Positions 9,588 through 20,308 are shown, counted from the stretch's first letter. The stretch: DNA of 64,000 nt from Paramoeba atlantica (GCA_977017575.1 CDRNVI010000040.1:868001-932000), one strand, 5' to 3'. Notes: generated from the letters alone by a model not told the origin. Translations and numbers: made by a program.

Positions 9588-10436
9588 TTATACACCTCTG
9601 TTGAATATCCCTGTTCCTTCTACCCTTAAATAGCTCAATCCCTTAGGCAGAGATGATTTTTGCACCTCACCGTAAAGTTCAGCGTTGTCGTTCAGCCATA
9701 ATGAATTTAATCTTGAAGGAAGAGAATTAAAACGTACCAAACCTGAGAACTCATTGCCGCTACAGTATAGCGCTCCCAAAGAAGACGCCAAGTGCTCCAG
9801 ATCAAGAGGGCCTGTGAATCGGTTGGCACTTAAATCAAGAACTGTAAGACGGGGTGGTAATTGGCTCAGATTCACGGTTCCTGAAAAAAAGTTGATGTTA
9901 AGCATTAAAGAAGCCAAATTGGGGGAAAGCTGCGTCAAGTCAACGCCTCCTTCGAATTTATTCGAGGGGAGTACGAGGCGCACTACGGAAGGAGGTAGAT
10001 TTGTCAAATCTACACGACCATCAAACGCGTTGTACCCTAAGTCGAAGTTCGAAAGCGAAGATGATAATACACCTAACGGTACATTTCCTGTAAATTTATT
10101 TTTTGCAACCTTAAATTCGATCACGGTTCGTGGTAACCAATCCCACCGCAGAGATCCATAATACTTGGTGGATAGCCACTTTAGGGGATCACTCGCCCAC
10201 ATAATATTCGCCACGAGTAAGTTATCGCCACACTTCACTCCTTTCCACTTACACGCGGGAGTCGACACGACCCAAGTAGGGTCCGGATTGCCAACTCCTT
10301 CGACGAATTTCACCAATTCATACTCCTGAGGCACATTCACGGCCCGCACTTTACCTAGGCGGCTCTGCGGCGCCTTTACGGGCATCTCATCGGCTGCGCG
10401 GTATAATGGAGTCATTCCTGTATAATATTTCGGCAA
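9588..10436 (-). CDS. LRR-family protein
   Basis: 282 residues. The cap SRLGKVRAVNVPQEYELVKF is followed by PDPTW and TPACKWKGVKC, then about eight repeats such as LPPSVVRLVLPSNKFEGG and LPPRLTVLDLSANRFTG, and a closing YLRVEGTGIFNRGV. That ending matches the VEGTGI/FEGTGI endings of the genes at 38206 and 58861, so the C-terminus appears complete. No signal peptide is evident from the first Met (MPKYYTGMTPLYRAADEMP). The short-unit array lies just downstream of its stop. Confidence 0.8.
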   Translation of the reverse strand: MPKYYTGMTPLYRAADEMPVKAPQSRLGKVRAVNVPQEYELVKFVEGVGNPDPTWVVSTPACKWKGVKCGDNLLVANIMWASDPLKWLSTKYYGSLRWDWLPRTVIEFKVAKNKFTGNVPLGVLSSSLSNFDLGYNAFDGRVDLTNLPPSVVRLVLPSNKFEGGVDLTQLSPNLASLMLNINFFSGTVNLSQLPPRLTVLDLSANRFTGPLDLEHLASSLGALYCSGNEFSGLVRFNSLPSRLNSLWLNDNAELYGEVQKSSLPKGLSYLRVEGTGIFNRGV

Positions 10437-10650
10437 CCAAAAACAGACAAAAGCTATTTAGGCGCAGCAATCGAAAGAATACAATATTAAAATATGCTTT
10501 CACCACCAATTTATACTCCAGAAAGGAACACCCATTTGAAGTAGCTTTTGCCCTTAATAATTCCACATAAAAAACCTTGTTTTGCTTAGAGAACATTTTT
10601 TTGTGACATTGAACCGAAAATTTAAAACTTATTGATTAGATGTATGTAGT

Positions 10651-10914
10651 TTATTGAGTATACCGCGGAACTACCGCCGTATTATCGTATTGCACACCAA
10701 ACAATAAAGAAATAGGAAGATGCTCATAGTCCAGCTCTCCTTTTAAGTCAACGTTATTTCCCAAAGTTAATGACTCGATATGTGCCGGTAAACGTTTTAA
10801 ATCAACCTCACCGCCAAATTGATTATTGTGTAGGTGAAGCTGTCGCAGAGCGGAAGGAAGATTGCTCAAACTAAGTGATCCTGAAAATTCGATATTGTGG
10901 AGCTGTTTTTTCAT
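10651..10914 (-). pseudogene. LRR-family 3' fragment
   Basis: 87 residues of repeats (NLPSALRQLHLHNNQFGG; LPAHIESLTLGNNVDLKG) with a natural-looking family ending (LLFGVQYDNTAVV). The N-terminal cap and first repeats are absent. Upstream the sequence turns into the GGTGCAGAGAGC repeat region. It is probably the surviving tail of a deleted gene. Confidence 0.7.
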
Positions 10915-11004
10915 GCACTTATAGTGCAGAGATTTGCCTCACTACATGTCCTTACCCCGTATACGACGGGCGGATCACGTGAGGGTTCGCCTTCGCCTAT
11001 GGCA

Positions 11005-11182
11005 AGTGGGTGCAGAGAGCTGGCGTCCCAGGTGCAGAGAGCTCGGTTGCCATGTGCAGGTGCAGAGATCCGGATGCGTAATCCCCACATTACAGTTTCG
11101 GGGGCAATCCGGGTGCAGAGAGCTGCGACAGAGCCGAGGTGCGGAGAGCTGGGTGACCGCCAGGTGCGGAGAGCCGGAAGTC
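11005..11182. repeat. Degenerate GGTGCAGAGAGCTGG repeats
   Basis: About six imperfect copies of GGTGCAGAGAGCTGG separated by 10-30 bp. Long ORFs through this region on both strands (10897-11227 plus, 10975-11196 minus) are by-products of the repeat. Confidence 0.7.
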
Positions 11183-11457
11183 GTAGCGAAGGACACGTCT
11201 AGTGGTCCTCAAGGGAGGCCACCGTGACGCATTGCCTCCTCGGAAAGGTAGACACGAGAAAGAAAAGCCGAGAGAGGGAAGCACACTCACTCCAGGAGAG
11301 TGAGTCTGGGAGGGGTGAAGGGTGAAAGGTGCGTCCCCTGCTTCAACAAAAAGAGGGACAGTCCCGACCTTAGTGCCGGCCAGCAAAGGGCATATAATTA
11401 CAGTAAGACTATGCCCGTTGCCGGGGAAAGAAAGGATGAACAACAAGGTACAGAAAC

Positions 11458-12866
11458 TGAGGGTGTTGCTAATCCCTGGACAGTATGCTGCCCAGGGACA
11501 CAGCAACTCCCCATTATCTCGGCGTAGTAAACACGCCTTGGCTTGCCTGACACTGTGATCGCCGAGAGAGAAAAAAAATATTTCTCCCGAGTCATTTCAC
11601 AGCCCAGAATGCTTCCCACTTAAGGGGCCCGTTTCCGTATCCGAGTGATCTCCCCGGCAACACGTCTTTCGACGTGCGTCAAGAAGGCTGGGATACGGAA
11701 CCAGGGTGTGCAAGTACGTGCTGTACTCGCACGTTTAATAAGCTCTTTTTTTTTACGGATTTCCTTTTTTTTAGCACTGATCACAAAGATCACGAAGGCC
11801 ACAAACGGTGGGTCACAAAGATCCCAAACACGAGATAACAAATAATGGGTCATTAAGATTTCAAGTGAACCGATCACAAAGATAACAAACAAACAAACAA
11901 ACAAACAAACCAATCAGGTAATATACACATCCGATTACAAAGATCCCGTGCAATGAATCATAAGGACTTCATAGATACCAAACAAACGATCACAAATATC
12001 CTAAGTAAGGGGTCGAAAAGATCACAAAAAAAACAGATCACAAAGATCCCCATACAACCAATCCTCAACAACCGATCAAAAAGCTCCTGAACAATGGGTC
12101 ACAAAAACCCCAAAATAACGTATATCAAAGATCCCAAACAACGGGTCACAAAGATCCCCAAATAACCGATTAAAAGGCTCTTTTTATAATGGGTCGCAAA
12201 GATAAATACCACAAAAAACAACAAATAAAAACAAGATTCTAAACAAACGATCGTTAACATTCTAAACAATAGGTCACAAAGATTTCGAATAACGGATCAC
12301 AAAAGTCACAAGCAATCTGTCATAAGGCTGCGAACATTATAAAGATCCAAAATCCTGCATCTTAAAGCAAACTTCTAATATTTGCCTTGTGATTTTTTTT
12401 CCCTTTTCTATCAACGCGACCCGCGCAATGCATCCAATAATGCGGCGTTGGCAATATATTTACAACCTACAACTTACTCGCTTACTCGTCTCCCATAGCG
12501 GGATGTAATTTACCAACCCTTTTTTTTTCTTTTCTTTTTTGCAGAAGCGACCAAGGCGAGATCTTGCTTCCCCTCACGGGACTTTACATATTCTCGGGGA
12601 GGCCCCCCACACAAATTCTTTCAAGCAGATCCAAATCATTCGTGCGTACTTCGCACCGGATCTTCCGACTTCTGTTCAGCCTGCTTCTTCTCGTGCCACG
12701 AGAGGCGCGAGAGCTGGGCATTTGCCTAGAGCGGCATGATCACGTTTTTTTCTCTCTCTCGGCGATCACAGTGCCAGGCAAGCCAAGGCGTGTTTACTAC
12801 GCCGAGATAATGGGGAGTTGCTGTGTCCCTGGGCAGCATACTGTCCAGGGATTAGCAACACCCTCA
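11458..12866. repeat. Fold-back element with 120-bp inverted arms
   Basis: The left arm 11458-11579 (TGAGGGTGTTGCTAATCCCT onwards) is the reverse complement of 12744-12866, with few mismatches. The 1.16-kb loop is filled with degenerate GATCACAAAGATCCC units (about 11777-12310) and a short (AAAC)n tract at 11887-11910. No transposase or other coding sequence was seen. Confidence 0.75.
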
Positions 12867-13477
12867 TTATCACAGACTTCATAAGCACCTTGGAACCGGA
12901 ACCAAGCCCAGTACGCCTGGCAAGCCATGGCACCGAATAGCTCTTCTTTTTTCTCCTTCTTTCTTCTTCTTATCCCTCAAAAGTGGGACCATATGCTTGC
13001 TCACATCGTTCGAAGATCAGTTTCGGACGTCATATCCCGAGTCACCTACCGTTCGTAAAGCACACTAACATCCCACTAAACAATCGTAGCAAATGTTTCA
13101 CAAAGACCACCGCTACTAAAAGCTCTAAACTGCGGTACGTTTGACGGCGCGCTGGATCAAACAGCGAGGCGATCACATTTCGAAAAGTAGACTTCCTTAT
13201 TTCTATGCCCCCTTTTCTTCACGTTTTCAAAAGTAACAATTCGAAACAAAAGCTTCTTTTTTTCTCTGTGACAATCGTAGGAAATGTTCACACATTTCCA
13301 GAGCACCTTCATCCTACAAACATCAGTCAAGCTATGGATGGTGCCACCAATCCTCCTCTTCTTCCTTCACCTCAAAAAGGACTTGAAACAATACATTAAA
13401 AAACAGCATCAAATCGGATCTGAATCTCCGATATTCCGGTCGAAATCTCCTCATCGCGCAAACAAAGTCCAAACCTC
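12867..13477. other. Intergenic, nothing recognised
   Basis: No gene. Two weak copies of CGAAACAAAAGCTTCTT/CGAAAAGTAGACTTCCTT-like sequence precede the 80-bp tandem repeat. Confidence 0.4.
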
Positions 13478-13735
13478 ACTACACCAATTGTAGCGGAAAT
13501 AGAGCCATAAAAGGCATCGGATCATAAAATCCGGAACACAAAACAAGTCCAAAGGACCTCACTACACCAATTGTAGTGGAAATGGAGCCATAAAAGGCGT
13601 CGGATCATAAAATCCGGAACATAAAACAAGTCCAAAGGACCTCACTACACCAACTGTAGTGGAAATGGAGCCATAAAAGGCCTCTTTTATAATAAATAGC
13701 CATAAAAGGCCTCTTTATAAATGAGTCTTTGTATA
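13478..13735. repeat. 80-bp tandem repeat, three units
   Basis: Units begin CTCACTACACCAATTGTAG at 13478, 13558 and 13639 and contain GCCATAAAAGGC and CGGATCATAAAATCCGGAAC. A partial CATAAAAGGCCTCTTT unit follows. The last unit forms the coding tail of the LRR ORF at 13605-14402. Confidence 0.9.
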
Positions 13736-14402
13736 AATGAGTCATGGCACTCGGAAGGTTGTCGAGATTGACTTCACCAGAGAAGGAGTTAAAGCTGAAG
13801 GAAACAACCAACAAATTTTGAGAAAGCACTGTTAGATCCACAACACCATAGAATTGATTATTCTCCACTGATATTTCTTTTATCTTCTTAGGAAGTTGCG
13901 CAGTTTTAAATGTTCCATTGGCCGCGTTATTACGCAAGTTAAGTACTTTCAAAAAAGGAGACAACTGAAAAAGTGGTACTTCCCCGCAAAGATTGTTTCC
14001 AGGAATCTCAAGTCTAAGAAGCGAATGAGGTAGGTATTGCCATTGTAGCGATCCAGCTGTGCAAAAATATTCCCAATTGATATGTATCACTTCCGATTGC
14101 TCATTGCATTCAACTCCTTTCCAATCACAAGCGGGGGTAGCATCATTCCACGACGAATGCTTCTCCTGCACATTTTCAATAAGCCGCGTAAGGTCAAACT
14201 CTGCAGGGAGTGCTACACCACGAACTTTTCCCCTTACAGCCGGAAGAGAATGCCGGTTATTCTCTCGCATCGACATGTGCATACCCTCTTTTTTACGTTT
14301 CTTAGCAAGGGGTTGATGAGGATCTGATGAATTAACAGGCATACAAAATACCCAATAAAATGTGAGAAAACGTAAAAGCATTTTCAGCCATAGAGAAAAC
14401 AT
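13605..14402 (-). CDS. LRR-family protein with repeat-derived tail
   Basis: 265 residues. A clear signal-peptide-like start (MFSLWLKMLLRFLTFYWVFC) and a basic stretch precede the cap (GKVRGVALPAEFDLTRLIE, then TPACDWKGVEC), followed by about six repeats such as LPHSLLRLEIPGNNLCG. After LDNLPSAMTHL (about 13738) the LRR pattern stops. The last 42 residues come from the 80-bp tandem repeat, so the original C-terminus is lost. The start lies only 100 bp after the stop of the deacetylase gene, on the same strand. It may be a functional truncation or a pseudogene. Confidence 0.7.
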   Translation of the reverse strand: MFSLWLKMLLRFLTFYWVFCMPVNSSDPHQPLAKKRKKEGMHMSMRENNRHSLPAVRGKVRGVALPAEFDLTRLIENVQEKHSSWNDATPACDWKGVECNEQSEVIHINWEYFCTAGSLQWQYLPHSLLRLEIPGNNLCGEVPLFQLSPFLKVLNLRNNAANGTFKTAQLPKKIKEISVENNQFYGVVDLTVLSQNLLVVSFSFNSFSGEVNLDNLPSAMTHLYKDSFIKRPFMAIYYKRGLLWLHFHYSWCSEVLWTCFMFRIL

Positions 14403-14501
14403 TAATGCTCTGCAGTGTTTCTCAAATGTACGAAAAGTGCTAAACAGTGTTTACATCATATTGAATTTCACATGAGGTCCAAGCGTTGTACCAGTAAGGC
14501 T

Positions 14502-15797
14502 TCACGACATCACCTCTCCGATTTCATGGTTATTGACGCGTTGCTCAATGATCTGATTCTCCGACACTCCTGTGCAACAACTTTCTTTCGGATGGGCCAA
14601 GCCTTCAATAGATTCCAGACTCGACTGTACGAGTTTCTCTATGTAGGAGTCCGTGTTTTGATCCTGACGTACGGGATCGCAGGGCACCCCCATAAGATCA
14701 AACGGGCTGTAGAACGAGGAAAAGTCATGTTCGGGAACCGCATCGTAAGGGTGTACAGGAATCCCACACAGCAGTGCCGTCTCGGCCGCCCATGTTCGGG
14801 CCACGTGGGTGAGTGTGTAACCCCCACCCCCAAGAAACAGCGTGGGGATTCCCAAATCCCGTACTTTCCGCACACACTTTGCGTGTCCCCCAAGCGAAGA
14901 GAGGTTAAAGGTGCCAATACGGTCCCCCGCCACCGAGTCCGCCCCGCACTGCATTACAATTGCCTCAGGAGCGTACACCCGTATGAGGGCCTCGAGCAGT
15001 GGACAGAATACCCGATGGTAGAACACCTCATCGCGTATTCCATCACGTAAGGGGAGATTCAGCGCGTACCCTGCTCCCTCTCCCACCCCCCTATCCCCGC
15101 GGCACCCCGTACCCGGAAAAAACGCCCCTCCCTTATGCAGGGACAGCGTAAACACCCGATCCGTCGTGTAGAACGCCTCCTCCACCGCGTCCCCGTGGTG
15201 GATATCAATATCCACATACAGCACCCGTCGATGGACCTTCAGCAACTCCAGGATCGCCACCACGACATCGTTGAGGTAGCAGAACCCGCTGGAGGCCCAG
15301 GCCCGGGCGTGGTGCATCCCGCCCCCCCAGTGCACCGCGCAGGTCGTGAGGCGCGCGTTCAGCAGCACCGCCCCCGCGAGACTCCCCGCCACGACGCGCG
15401 CGCTGTAGGGGAAGGCCCCGGGGAACGGGGGGCAGTCCGCGTTGAACCGCAGCAGCCGGCGCGTGGCGCTCTCCCCCTCGTGCAGGCGGGACCCCCCCGG
15501 GACCCATTTCGGGGGGAAGTAGGGGGCGTAGGGGGAGGGGGGAGGCTTTGGTGAATTCGTGAGAGGGGACGCGCTGGAGGCTTGGAGAAAATCAATATAC
15601 GGAGCGGCGTGGTAGGTCTCGAGGAGGTGGTGGGGGAGGGGCGGGGGGGTGAGGACACGCATGTGTTTTAAGAGTCCCATGGACTCGATGAGGGTGTGGG
15701 TCATGCGGAGTCGGAGGGGTTTCATGGGGTGGGTGGCGACCTCGCCGTAGCTAAAGGCGCTGACGGTGGGGTCCCAGATGTAGACCACGTCGCTCAT
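14502..15797 (-). CDS. Class I histone deacetylase (Rpd3/Hos2 type)
   Basis: 431 residues; a zinc-dependent lysine deacetylase expected in nuclear corepressor complexes. Active-site motifs in order: GGGMHHA with the paired His at 162-163; VDIDIHHGD with zinc ligands Asp198 and His200; QCGADS with the third ligand Asp287; and GGGGYT with the catalytic Tyr327. FCYLNDVVVAILELLK and SLHKGGAFFPGTG are class I hallmarks. Between FLQ and RFNADCPPFPG (residues 73-117) is a Pro-rich insert longer than the usual class I loop. The C-terminus after residue 400 is hydrophilic, as in other class I enzymes. No intron. The immediate 5' flank is pyrimidine-rich with no AG for about 70 nt. Confidence 0.93.
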   Translation of the reverse strand: MSDVVYIWDPTVSAFSYGEVATHPMKPLRLRMTHTLIESMGLLKHMRVLTPPPLPHHLLETYHAAPYIDFLQASSASPLTNSPKPPPSPYAPYFPPKWVPGGSRLHEGESATRRLLRFNADCPPFPGAFPYSARVVAGSLAGAVLLNARLTTCAVHWGGGMHHARAWASSGFCYLNDVVVAILELLKVHRRVLYVDIDIHHGDAVEEAFYTTDRVFTLSLHKGGAFFPGTGCRGDRGVGEGAGYALNLPLRDGIRDEVFYHRVFCPLLEALIRVYAPEAIVMQCGADSVAGDRIGTFNLSSLGGHAKCVRKVRDLGIPTLFLGGGGYTLTHVARTWAAETALLCGIPVHPYDAVPEHDFSSFYSPFDLMGVPCDPVRQDQNTDSYIEKLVQSSLESIEGLAHPKESCCTGVSENQIIEQRVNNHEIGEVMS

Positions 15798-16386
15798 GGT
15801 GGTCGGCGTGGGGGGGAATTCGTGTGTGAAGAAATACGAGATGGAAAACGAGATTTTCGCGAAAAAGGGGGTAGATTCTCATAAAAGTGCGGTACACGTG
15901 TGATACCACCGAAGAGGAAAACCACCCTAAGTCCTCGCAAAAATTTATGAACAAAGAGAATTTGTAGAATGTACAGTGCGGGATTTTATTACGGGACACA
16001 TAAATTACGGGACAACTCAATTACGGGACACTTAATTAAGGGACACTTGGGCTTTGGGAGTGAGTTTCGCCCCCACTGCCTGGAACGAAGCGCGGTGGAT
16101 CGGGCTAGGCCGGCGTATTCTCAGTAAAACAGTTTTACACGCCCAAATAAGCGGTGTATAAACATAACAAAAAATATAATAACAGAACCTGCAGTACAAT
16201 CACTCTCTACATTTCACAGGTCATCTCAAAGACCAAAGCCAAGGAACACTTACTGTGCCCCCCCACTTATAGTGCCGCGGGGTACCCCTCCCCTACTTAT
16301 AGTGCCATTTTGAAAAAAAATTGTCCGAAAAAAAATGACCAATTTTGACCAAAAAGTACAGTAAACATGGTGGAAATTTCTAATAT
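15798..16386. other. Intergenic with ATTACGGGACA repeats
   Basis: Between 15988 and 16050 there are four tandem copies of an ATTACGGGACAC-like unit of 15-16 bp. The rest (pyrimidine-rich 5' flank of the deacetylase, then mixed sequence) has no recognised feature. Confidence 0.5.
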
Positions 16387-16492
16387 TGAGTGACTTCGTT
16401 AAACATGGTGGTTGTTTTCAACTTAGAAGTCACTCATGCTGCGCGTTTAGCGTTGAAAAATACCTCCGCGTTTAACGAAGCCACTAAAATTT
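16387..16492. repeat. Solo palindrome of the GTTAAACGCGG family
   Basis: An isolated copy of the 108-bp palindrome that ends the modular elements, with arms around TGGTTGTTTTCAACTTAGAA and GCGTTTAACGAAG. It is not attached to a core. Confidence 0.75.
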
Positions 16493-16494
16493 CA

Positions 16495-16605
16495 TTTTAT
16501 ATAATTTTTATATAATTTTTATATAATTTTATATAATTATAATTATAATCTATAAACCTTTTTAGTTTATAATTATAATTATAGTTTATAATTATTAATG
16601 AGATT
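16495..16605. repeat. AT-rich low-complexity tract
   Basis: Repeated TATAATTTTTA and TTATAATTATAA motifs ending GTTTATAATTATTAATGAGA. The last 20 bp recur in the same orientation near 18336, so they bracket the split gene between them. Confidence 0.6.
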
Positions 16606-16624
16606 CGGTTCTGTGACCTTACTT

Positions 16625-18227
16625 TTATTGTGCCCAACTTTCAGACAAAAGTTGTTTTTTTTGCGGAAACGGTATCTTTATCTTTTGAGTAGCTTTTCTG
16701 CTCCCCTCCTGCGCGTACCAGGGGGGTACCCCCAAGGGAAGCATAGTACTGTTGGCAACTTCCTCTCTTTTATAATACCGAATACGGACTAATTGATGGT
16801 TAATGTTGTCTGCAATTGAGGGAAACATTGTCTTGAGCTGCTCTGTGATAGCTGTGAAAAGAGGTTGCTTATTACCTTTCCAACAACGTTGATACTTTAC
16901 ACTTTTTTGAAAAAGGTAATCGACAGCGTCACAAACACTTTGCTTTGTCGACCAAGGAAGCTGTTTTTTGGCTGTTTTACCCAAAAGAGGTGAAGTTTCC
17001 GTTGTAATCTCAGTCTCGCCAGATGCGACATCAATAGGTGTAGAAATCTTCCACTTAGGAACAAAACCATCGAGAGAAAATAACATCTCCTTATCATCGT
17101 CCCAAAATATCGGCATACCATCCTGATTTATGGAGAAAAGCAAACTATACAGTCCAGGTACTGGTTTCCCCCCCCAGGCTCCAGAGCACACCGTAAGAGC
17201 TTTTGACCTAATTCCTTCGGCATTCAACAGATCTCGAAAAACTAGAGCGTTTACCGCCGTTTGCGTGCCTATCAAAAATATTTAGAAAAAAGTAGCCTGT
17301 CAAAAATATTTAGAAAAAACACGAAAAAAAACCATAAATTTACTAAAAAATCCCAATATTTCGAAAATTTGGGAGTTTTTTATTCAAATATGGTTTCTCA
17401 TTCTATGAATTTGATGGATACTCCCGCCAAATCTACTAGACCAGTACTAAAGGCCAGTACAACTCGACGAAAAGCAAGATACCCCCTATTACCCATAAAA
17501 CGTCACGATGTGCACTCGCAGAGCGCCTTGACCGAATTGTTAAGGAAAATTTGAAACCAGAGACTGAAAAACAGCTCCGGAAGGCGCTAAAGAAAGCCTT
17601 TATGATGCTCAAGCGTAATCCTTATGGACGCCAATTCTTAATTTGCATAAATTCAGTTCCTAAACGCTTGCGAATTGTGCGGAGCGTTCAAGGAGACCAT
17701 TGTAGGTACTAAAATATAGGAATCTATACACATTCTTTTCATTTCTCCCTCCTCTCAAAAATACTTTTTTTTGAATTTTGCCAACTTTCACCACGCCCAC
17801 CTAGGACCCAGGGGGGTGACAGGCAAAGCAACTTTGGGAAACGCACTAGTTTTTCGAGATCTGTCGAATGCCGAAGGAATTAGGTCAAAAGCTCTTACGG
17901 CGCGCTCTGGAGCCTGGGGGGAAAACCAATACCTGGACTGTATATACGACTTTGCAAGAAAATGCGGGAAATTCGCTCCTCCTCCAAGAGTTTGTTAAAA
18001 AAGGAATCAACCATTTCATTTGCAGATAAAGTAAGAAGGTTTTGTAACGCTGAGTAGTGTTGAGAAATTATTTCCCTATGATTTTCCAAAACCGCCGGAT
18101 CAAGACCTTCGGATGTGAAGACACTAGCGAACCATGCCAATTTTTTCTTTTCCCAGTGCTCAGAGGGCCGTCCGCCAACCGTTGCGAACTTATCCATCGT
18201 TCCGAGGGGTCGTTTTCGGGAGCTCAT
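16625..18227 (-). pseudogene. Unknown gene split by a mariner-like element
   Basis: Two coding parts on the minus strand flank the element at 17150-17940. The 5' part (18227 to 17943) starts MSSRKRPLGTMDKFATVGGR and is hydrophilic. The 3' part (17147 to 16625) contains INQDGMPIFWDDDKEMLFSL, KKQLPWSTKQSVCDAVDYLF and RIRYYKREEVANSTMLPLG. Removing the insert and one TA does not join the two frames, so a further change has occurred. No family was recognised. The direct repeats at 16586 and 18336 suggest the gene may itself belong to a mobile element. Confidence 0.5.
17150..17940 (+). mobile_element. CAGTCCAGG mariner-like element, copy 1
   Basis: 791 bp flanked by TA on both sides (17148-17149 and 17941-17942). 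Inverted ends of about 130 bp start CAGTCCAGGTA. The interior encodes a conserved transposase C-terminus (KPETEKQLRKALKKAFMMLK, then SVPKRLRIVRSVQGDHCRY and a stop at about 17711) that lines up with the RAVIRAKGGLTKY ending of Tc1 transposases. The catalytic core is gone, so this is an internally deleted Tc1/mariner derivative. The second copy is at 29278-30057. Confidence 0.85.
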
Positions 18228-18632
18228 GATAATTCAACTAAAACTGAGTACCTAAAATTGAGGTTTATAATTTCGACAGTGAGTTTAGAATTATAATCCT
18301 AAAATTTTTTACTAACTTTTACCAACTAACTTTTTTAGAGGTTTATAATTATTAATGAGAGGGGGAGTACCCGCACCGACCCGGTCATAAAATATTGTGT
18401 AAAATATTGCGTAAAATATGTGTAAATTTCGTATAACTTGACCAATGTTGGAATTCGTAGCCCATTCGGGAGCTTTCGCAATGATATAAATCAATGCAAA
18501 GCATGTTCACAGAAAATCAATCAGATGTGATGCACATAATCCACATTTACAATGTTCGGTACGAAATATTTCGCGAGATCAAAACCAGGATACTTCGACG
18601 ATAAAGGTGCAGTTTCTGTACTTTGTTGAATT
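18228..18632. other. Intergenic, nothing recognised
   Basis: Contains the second GTTTATAATTATTAATGAGA repeat (about 18336) followed by GAGGGGGAGTA, a junction also seen at 24600-24640, 31320-31345 and 31758-31785, so it is probably the end of an unnamed repeat family. Confidence 0.45.
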
Positions 18633-18739
18633 CTACTGTATCTCCTTTCTTTCCTTATTTCTCCCCCCCCCCCCCCCCATGGCGGAACTCCCTCTCAAGG
18701 GGCTTCTGTTCTGCGCGTACTGTGGCTCGAAATACGACC

Positions 18740-19526
18740 CACCCACCCCTTCACAACAGACTTTTACCGCGGAGGATAGTACCGCGGCGTTGCCTTTCTG
18801 AGCAGCAACATTAATAGCTTGTAGTGCATGACACAGGAAACCTTTCGTGTCATGCGTATACCTTGCGATCTCCCTTAGGAGTACAGTGCGCTTCCCTGCC
18901 ACACCAAAAACGGTAAATACAAGGGGGTAAAAATGCATACCCTTTTAGTCGCCATGTCACTGTGCGCCTTTTCTTTTATGCTTTCCACCCTTTCTAGAGT
19001 GTTGCCAGGCGCTACCCATTCGGCCTTAACATAAGAAGGGGCGAGGGGGTTAACGACGGTTACGTCCACCAGACATACCTTCCCTCCCAGCATAAGTTAA
19101 GGTTTGCTTTTAGATGTCCTTAGATTTTCCCGATAAATGTTTATAACCCCGAAAGGCCTTTGGGTAAAGTCGATCGATGGCTTTAGTGATTTCTTCAGTA
19201 GACAGCGGTTGTCGTTCCTTTGCCTCTAGCGCTTTTGCTTTCCCGATCGCACCAAGTTTAAGCAGTGCCTCTGCTCGGCCTAATTTTGCCACACTCTTGG
19301 TTGCAGGTGAGGGGGTGAATTCTGGTTCTTGCTCGGCCATCTGCTTTCGTAGTTCATACGCCAGTTGCCGATGAGTCAGTTGACTTTCAGGCAGGAATAA
19401 GAACTGCTTCACTGCGCATAATAGGTTCCATGACATCTTTGCTTTTGCGTCTGTGTGTTGTATTTCAAAGTCTCTGCATATTCCACCGCATAATTCCTTC
19501 CAGCACGGTAATTGAATGTGATACAA
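18740..19526 (-). mobile_element. Decayed LINE-like retroelement remnant
   Basis: The minus strand carries two blocks typical of reverse-transcriptase ORFs of the non-LTR type. At 19526-19110 is an N-terminal-side block (MSWNLLCAVKQFLFLPES, then RAEALLKLGAIGKAKALEAK). At about 19093-18740 is a C-terminal block resembling the endonuclease-like region of such ORFs (CLVDVTVVNPLAPSYVKAEW, then TPLVFTVFGVAGKRTVLLRE and AAQKGNAAVL). The reverse-transcriptase core that should lie between them is absent. The remnant is broken and old; class assignment is by motif recall only. Confidence 0.55.
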
Positions 19527-19559
19527 TTTACGCAGACTAGGTCGTGTAATCAGTTTTGT

Positions 19560-20308
19560 GTATGTTTCCCACAGGCTTTGTATTTCGTGGAGGCGGAAGA
19601 TTTATCGTATTACACAGTTTCTGTGAGATATGCGATTCCGATTGAACTTCTTGGTTGAACACAAAGATGTACTTATTTCCCAATGAAAAGGTTCAAAAAA
19701 CAGATGTTTATGTGTCTTCATAAGACGACGAGTCAGTGCGGGTCGGTGCGGGTAACTAGGTCGCCGACCCGGGTAATTACCCATTTACCCGGCATAATTA
19801 TAAATTATTATAATGTGCAAGCAGGTTATTATTACAATTGAAAAATGAAGTACCAAAATTTTTCTCGTAATCAACAGAAAACTCCGACGTAGATATTCGT
19901 TTTCCGTACTTCGAGCACCCCATAGGTTCTACTGTGTAATCCAATTTTTTTGACCAAAATCTCTTTTCGAAGAAGCGCTTGATAATTCCTGAGAATTCTT
20001 TCTATTGTTCAAGGTCTCTCAGAAAATCGAAACGGTCGGTGCTCTCTCGATGTTTTTCACCGAGAAACATTCTTTGTCTTCTTCAACCGAGAAGGCATAT
20101 CATGCACTACATTTCTTTTGAATCAAATGCAATCCGCAACGTACAATGTATGACTCGGTAAGGTCATTCATTCCATGAAGCACCTTGAGAAACCCAATTA
20201 TGATAATAATGTGAAATGTGATAATAATCCGAAATTTGATATTAATCCGCCCCCCGTTTTACAATTACTGGGTGTAATTAGTTGACATTTTCTAAGTTGA
20301 ATCTCTCC
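19560..20308. other. Intergenic, nothing recognised
   Basis: A short G/C motif cluster (GGTCGGTGCGGGTAACTAGG to CATTTACCC, 19740-19790) with partial inverted symmetry lies in otherwise AT-rich DNA. No gene. Confidence 0.4.

Noticed and set aside
10897-11227. ORFs through the GGTGCAGAGAGC repeats
   Set aside because: Both strands are open because of the repeat; no homology.
14415-15050. 211-codon plus-strand ORF opposite the deacetylase
   Set aside because: The minus frame holds all HDAC motifs; the plus frame has no family resemblance.
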